Shown here: piece after piece, positions 3,632 through 6,625 of the stretch | Position numbering within the stretch: the first letter of the stretch is position 1 | How the letters are laid out: each line of letters opens with the position of its first letter | Origin: Clostridia bacterium | Lineage (GTDB): Bacteria; Bacillota; Clostridia; Oscillospirales; Butyricicoccaceae | Reading direction: 5' to 3' | NCBI GenBank assembly: GCA_017560175.1 | Contig: JAFYOK010000207.1 | Span: 1 to 6,625 of the forward strand | DNA length: 6,625 bases | Made by a program: the position numbers and the translations under genes | Notes under the pieces: model-generated | Told to the model about the DNA's origin: nothing | Database searches by the model: none | What the model saw: only the letters and a program-made list of their open reading frames with translations

Positions 3632-5488
3632 ATGACTAAAAAACTCAAAAAACGCCTGCAGCGTATCATCATCGCCGCAGTCCTTTTCTTTACCGGCCTG
3701 CTCATGCCGGATATCGTCCCCTACCTCAACGAAGCCCTGCTGGTTGCCGCCTATGTTCTGGTCGGCTATGATGTTATTCTCAAGGCTGTCCGCAACATCA
3801 AGCGCGGCAAGGTCTTTGATGAAAACTTCCTGATGACCATCGCCACCTTCGGCGCCTTCGGCCTCCGCGATTTCGACGAAGCCGTCGCCGTTATGCTCTT
3901 CTACCAGGTCGGTGAGTTCTTCCAGACCTATGCTATCAACCGTTCCAGAAAGTCGATCTCCGACCTTATGGACATCCGTCCCGACTATGCCAACGTCAAG
4001 CGTGAAGACGGCACCGTCGAGACTGTCGATCCCGAAGAAGTCCAGATCGGTGATATCATCGTCATCAAGGCCGGCGAACGTGTTCCTCTGGATGCTGTCG
4101 TTCTGGAAGGCCACTCCACCCTCGATACCGCTGCACTGACCGGTGAATCCCTGCCCCGCGATGTCGGCGAAGGTGAGACCATCCTGTCGGGCTGCATCAA
4201 CCTCAGCGGCCTGCTGACCGCCCGTGTCCTCAAGGAGTTCGGCGAATCTACCGTTGCCAAGGTTCTCGACCTGGTTGAAAACGCTTCCAGCAAGAAGTCG
4301 ACTTCCGAAAACTTCATCTCCAAGTTTGCCAAGTACTATACCCCCACCGTTGTATTCTCGGCGCTGGCGCTGGCTGTTCTGCCTCCCCTCTTCGGCGCTG
4401 ATTTTGCCACCTGCTTCAAGGGTGCGCTGATTTTCCTGGTCATCTCCTGCCCCTGCGCGCTGGTCATTTCCATTCCCCTGTCCTTCTTCGGCGGCATTGG
4501 CGGTGCAGCCAAGCGCGGTATCCTGGTCAAGGGTTCCAACTATCTGGAAGCGCTGGCCCAGGCCAACACTGTTGTCTTCGATAAGACCGGTACACTGACC
4601 AAGGGTGTCTTCCAGGTTGAAGAGATCTGCCCTGCCGATGGCATCACCAAGGATGAACTGATCACCATGGCTGCCTATGCCGAAAGCTGGTCGACCCATC
4701 CCATTGCCCAGTCTCTCCGCAAGGCTTACGGCAAGGATATCGATGAAAAGCGTGTTTCCGATGTTAAGGAAATTGCCGGTAAGGGTCTGTCGGTCAAGGT
4801 CGACGGCAAGTCGGTCTATGCCGGCAACCGCAAGCTGATGGACGAGATTGGCATGAACTGTGTCCAGGCGCCCGATTATGCCACTGTTGTTTATATCGTC
4901 TGCGATGGTAAGTTCATGGGTTATGTCCTCATCAACGACGTTGTCAAGGATGATGCTGCCCACGCCATCCAGGATCTGAAGCATACAGGCATCCGTCAGA
5001 CCGTCATGCTGACCGGCGACAACAAGGCCACCGGTGAGCGCGTCGGCAAGATGCTGGGCCTCGATAAGATCTATACCCAGCTGCTGCCCGGTGACAAGGT
5101 CGACAAGGTCGAAGAACTGTTGGCTGCCCAGAAGGAAGGCAGCAAGCTGGCCTTTGTCGGTGACGGCATCAACGATGCGCCCGTTCTGGCCCGCGCCGAT
5201 ATCGGTATCGCTATGGGTGCGCTTGGCTCCGATGCTGCCATCGAAGCTGCTGATATCGTCATCATGACCGATGAGCCCTCCAAGATCGCAACCGCCATCC
5301 GCATTGCCCGCAAGACCCTGTCCATCGCCAAGCAGAATACCGTCTTTGCGCTGACCGTCAAGATCGGCGTTATGATCCTCGGTGCTTTCGGTATGGCCAA
5401 TATGTGGGCTGCCGTCTTCGCCGATGTCGGTGTCGCCTTCCTGGCCATCCTTAACTCCCTCCGCGCACTGAATACAGAAAATATGTAA
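3632..5488 (+). CDS. cadA: P1B-type heavy-metal-exporting ATPase (Zn/Cd/Pb subgroup), lacking an N-terminal HMA domain
   Basis: A complete 618-residue P-type ATPase that would pump metal ions out across the cytoplasmic membrane. Motifs in order: TGES (170-173, actuator), CPC (273-275, in the transport helix), DKTGT with phosphorylated D317 (317-321), HP (356-357, nucleotide binding typical of P1B), TGDN (461-464) and GDGINDAP (510-517). The last helices contain K577 and D598 (FADVG), the Lys/Asp pair used by Zn/Cd/Pb ATPases such as ZntA; the YN and MSS motifs of Cu pumps are absent. About eight membrane segments are visible (near 11-30, 34-52, 65-78, 81-100, 238-257, 262-290, 568-588, 590-608). 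It is shorter than CadA/ZntA (over 700) because no HMA domain precedes helix 1; that domain is the separate 70-residue protein upstream. ATG 3632 has GTGAGGAA about 10 bases upstream. Codons favour C at third positions. Confidence 0.95.
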   Translation: MTKKLKKRLQRIIIAAVLFFTGLLMPDIVPYLNEALLVAAYVLVGYDVILKAVRNIKRGKVFDENFLMTIATFGAFGLRDFDEAVAVMLFYQVGEFFQTYAINRSRKSISDLMDIRPDYANVKREDGTVETVDPEEVQIGDIIVIKAGERVPLDAVVLEGHSTLDTAALTGESLPRDVGEGETILSGCINLSGLLTARVLKEFGESTVAKVLDLVENASSKKSTSENFISKFAKYYTPTVVFSALALAVLPPLFGADFATCFKGALIFLVISCPCALVISIPLSFFGGIGGAAKRGILVKGSNYLEALAQANTVVFDKTGTLTKGVFQVEEICPADGITKDELITMAAYAESWSTHPIAQSLRKAYGKDIDEKRVSDVKEIAGKGLSVKVDGKSVYAGNRKLMDEIGMNCVQAPDYATVVYIVCDGKFMGYVLINDVVKDDAAHAIQDLKHTGIRQTVMLTGDNKATGERVGKMLGLDKIYTQLLPGDKVDKVEELLAAQKEGSKLAFVGDGINDAPVLARADIGIAMGALGSDAAIEAADIVIMTDEPSKIATAIRIARKTLSIAKQNTVFALTVKIGVMILGAFGMANMWAAVFADVGVAFLAILNSLRALNTENM

Positions 5489-5534
5489 GCCCAGTTGGCA
5501 CTCAAAACGCTACGCTGGTTTCTCGAATATGGAT

Positions 5535-5567
5535 GATTTTTCCGAGGCACATGTCCTCGGAAAAATC
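5535..5567. repeat. 13-bp perfect inverted repeat after the ATPase gene
   Basis: A stem of 13 bp pairs the arm at 5535-5547 (GA, five T's, CCGAGG) with 5555-5567 (CCTCGG, five A's, TC) around the loop CACATGT. The T-run precedes and the A-run follows the GC core on both strands, opposite to an intrinsic terminator, so it is probably not one itself. It may protect the 3' end of the ATPase mRNA or be part of a repeat family. Confidence 0.7.
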
Positions 5568-5577
5568 GATTGCATAA

Positions 5578-5608
5578 AACAGCCCTGTGGAAAATCCACA
5601 GGGCTGTT
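5578..5608 (+). terminator. Strong hairpin terminator of the metal operon, possibly bidirectional
   Basis: AACAGCCCTGTGG (5578-5590) and CCACAGGGCTGTT (5596-5608) form a perfect 13-bp stem around AAAAT. On the plus strand the tail GTCATTTATT is only moderately T-rich. On the minus strand the stem runs straight into TTTT. It lies 90 bases past the ATPase stop, between converging genes, so it could stop transcription from both sides. Confidence 0.8.
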
Positions 5609-5623
5609 GTCATTTATTGTATG

Positions 5624-5763
5624 TGCGAAGCATTCTGCAATGTTTGCGAAGCAAACGCTTCATGCACCGCAGGTGTGCTTCATGCACCGCAGGTGTGCTT
5701 CATGGCGCAGCCGCTTCATGCAGCCTTTTGGCTGCACTTCATTGTCTAATCGTCAGATTAGAC
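5624..5763. repeat. Array of seven hairpins joined by GCTTCAT linkers
   Basis: Hairpins in order: TGC-GAA-GCA (5624-5632), GTTTGC-GAA-GCAAAC (5642-5656), GCACC-GCA-GGTGT (5664-5676), the same again (5684-5696), GGC-GCA-GCC (5704-5712), GCAGCC-TTTT-GGCTGC (5720-5735) and GTCTAATC-GTCA-GATTAGAC (5744-5763). GCTTCAT recurs at 5657, 5677, 5697 and 5713, and as ACTTCAT at 5736. One 20-base unit, GCTTCATGCACCGCAGGTGT, is tandemly duplicated (5657-5696). Stems vary while linker and mostly GNA loops are constant, as in the array at 2553-2640. The last hairpin overlaps by one base the stop codon of the minus-strand amidohydrolase gene. No protein is encoded. Confidence 0.85.
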
Positions 5764-6625
5764 TACTTCTGGGGCTGGGGAATGGGTACTTCCTTGGGGA
5801 TGGGGCACTTATAGGCCGTACCGTTCATCTCCCGATCAAACTCTGCCTTGGCAGCGGCTAAATGTTCTGGTTCCTCGATCATCTTGAGGATAGATGCCGC
5901 CAGAACTTCGGCACCAAAAATCATACCCTTATGACCGATGGAATGTCCTGCACAGGCTGCCATCTGCCAGCTGTGCCCCGGAGCCGCTGCATTACATACT
6001 GCTGTATAAACCTTGACGCAAGGTACAATATGCTGAACATCGGCAACATCGGTGGAGCCTGTGCCCAGAACCTTGACAATCGGCATTACCTTGGTCATGA
6101 CAGGACCGCTTTCCAGCATACCCTTGGCCTTTGCTGCGGCATAATTGGGACTCTGCTGATTGAGGGCTTCGGCAAAATCCAGTTCTTCCTGTGTGTAGGT
6201 GGGCTTTTCCATCTCGCACATCAGCCCATGGACCATGCGTGCCATATATTCATTATCCAGACAGTTATAGCAGCCGCCCAGGAACTCGATCTCCATCTCA
6301 GTCTCAGTCATGTGGGCAGCACCCTCAGCGACCTTGACCAGGCGGTTGTAGCACTCTTCAATGGCCTCACGGCTGCCGCCGCGGACATAATACCAGACAG
6401 ATGCCTTATCGGGAACGATATTGGGGGCTGTGCCGGCTTCCTTATATACGTAGTGGATACGTACATCGGATGTTACGTGCTCACGCAGATAGTTCGCACC
6501 AACGCTCATGATCTCAGCTGCGTCCAGAGCGGAACGACCGTTGTGGGGGTCGCCGCCGGCGTGGGCTGTACGGCCCTTGAAGTGGAAGATGGCAGAGTTC
6601 AGACCGTTACCGCCGCCATAGGAGG
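5763..6625 (-). CDS. M20-family amidohydrolase, AbgB-like (C-terminal 286 residues)
   Basis: The frame is open from the right window edge to TAG at 5765-5763, so the protein is cut at its N-terminus; the ATG at 6509 is internal. The visible part starts SYGGGNGLNSAIFHFKGRTA, then HAGGDPHNGRSALDA, which matches the dimerisation (lid) domain of M20 peptidases. It continues with SVGANYLREHV, GSTDVADV and APGHSWQ, then GHKGM. These closely follow p-aminobenzoyl-glutamate hydrolase subunit B (AbgB) and related M20D amidohydrolases, including the late His of the APGHSW motif. AbgB is about 480 residues, so roughly 60 percent is seen. It would be a cytosolic, metal-dependent enzyme cleaving an N-acyl amino acid or short peptide; the exact substrate is not predictable. 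Upstream metal ligands are outside the window. It converges on the metal operon. Confidence 0.93.
   Translation of the reverse strand, partial: SYGGGNGLNSAIFHFKGRTAHAGGDPHNGRSALDAAEIMSVGANYLREHVTSDVRIHYVYKEAGTAPNIVPDKASVWYYVRGGSREAIEECYNRLVKVAEGAAHMTETEMEIEFLGGCYNCLDNEYMARMVHGLMCEMEKPTYTQEELDFAEALNQQSPNYAAAKAKGMLESGPVMTKVMPIVKVLGTGSTDVADVQHIVPCVKVYTAVCNAAAPGHSWQMAACAGHSIGHKGMIFGAEVLAASILKMIEEPEHLAAAKAEFDREMNGTAYKCPIPKEVPIPQPQK

Noticed and set aside
3605..4984. A 459-codon open frame on the minus strand opposite the ATPase gene
   Set aside because: It is entirely antisense to a P-type ATPase with every motif intact. Strong C-ending codon use in the ATPase removes stops from this antisense frame. 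The peptide is low in recognisable motifs and has no ribosome binding site.
5071..5613. A 180-codon minus-strand open frame over the end of the ATPase gene and the terminator
   Set aside because: It overlaps the ATPase coding region and the 5535-5608 hairpins, and shows no family resemblance.
5657..5696. CRISPR-like tandem repeat
   Set aside because: Two abutting 20-base copies have no spacers between them, each unit is itself a hairpin, and no cas gene is present.

Overview
The window looks like chromosomal DNA from a gut-type member of class Clostridia, most likely Oscillospiraceae/Ruminococcaceae. This is inferred from strong AGGAGG ribosome binding sites, the YitT / CsoR / split P-type ATPase gene content, and palindromic repeats whose GGGGAAGG...GGATGAG style I recall from Faecalibacterium-like genomes. 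Genus and species cannot be fixed from sequence alone.

Left block, minus strand (1-1499): a compact four-gene operon. Transcription order is a stand-alone RelA/SpoT-type HD phosphohydrolase, an 84-residue glycine-zipper membrane protein, a 109-residue three-helix membrane protein and a radical SAM enzyme that runs off the left edge. Intergenic gaps are 3, 3 and 10 bases, and each ribosome binding site lies in the end of the preceding gene. A near-consensus promoter (TTGACG-17-GATAAT) sits inside the terminator hairpin of the upstream yitT-type gene.

Middle, minus strand (1581-2492): a complete YitT-family membrane protein with a C-terminal DUF2179 domain. It ends at a textbook intrinsic terminator. 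Its upstream region (2493-2814) is shared with a divergent metal-resistance operon and holds a run of four small hairpins and promoters for both directions.

Right-middle, plus strand (2815-5488): a metal efflux operon made of a CsoR/RcnR-family sensor, a free-standing heavy-metal-associated (HMA) metallochaperone, and a P1B-type ATPase that lacks its own N-terminal HMA domain. A consensus promoter is followed immediately by a G/C-tract palindrome typical of CsoR-family operators. A 154-bp MITE-like palindromic element separates sensor from chaperone, and an intrinsic terminator separates chaperone from ATPase. The ATPase (CPC, K577, D598) and the chaperone (DCxxC) point to Zn/Cd/Pb, while the sensor carries the C-H-C ligand set usually linked to Cu(I).

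Right end (5489-6625): a convergent intergenic region with a large inverted repeat, a strong and possibly bidirectional terminator, and an array of seven hairpins joined by GCTTCAT linkers, followed by the 3' part of a minus-strand M20 amidohydrolase of the AbgB type. No rRNA, tRNA, CRISPR array, transposase or phage gene was seen. The most unusual items are the two hairpin-bead arrays bracketing the metal operon, the promoter embedded in a terminator, and the small glycine-zipper protein coupled to an alarmone-hydrolase-like HD enzyme. I found no clear evidence of a wholly new biological system.
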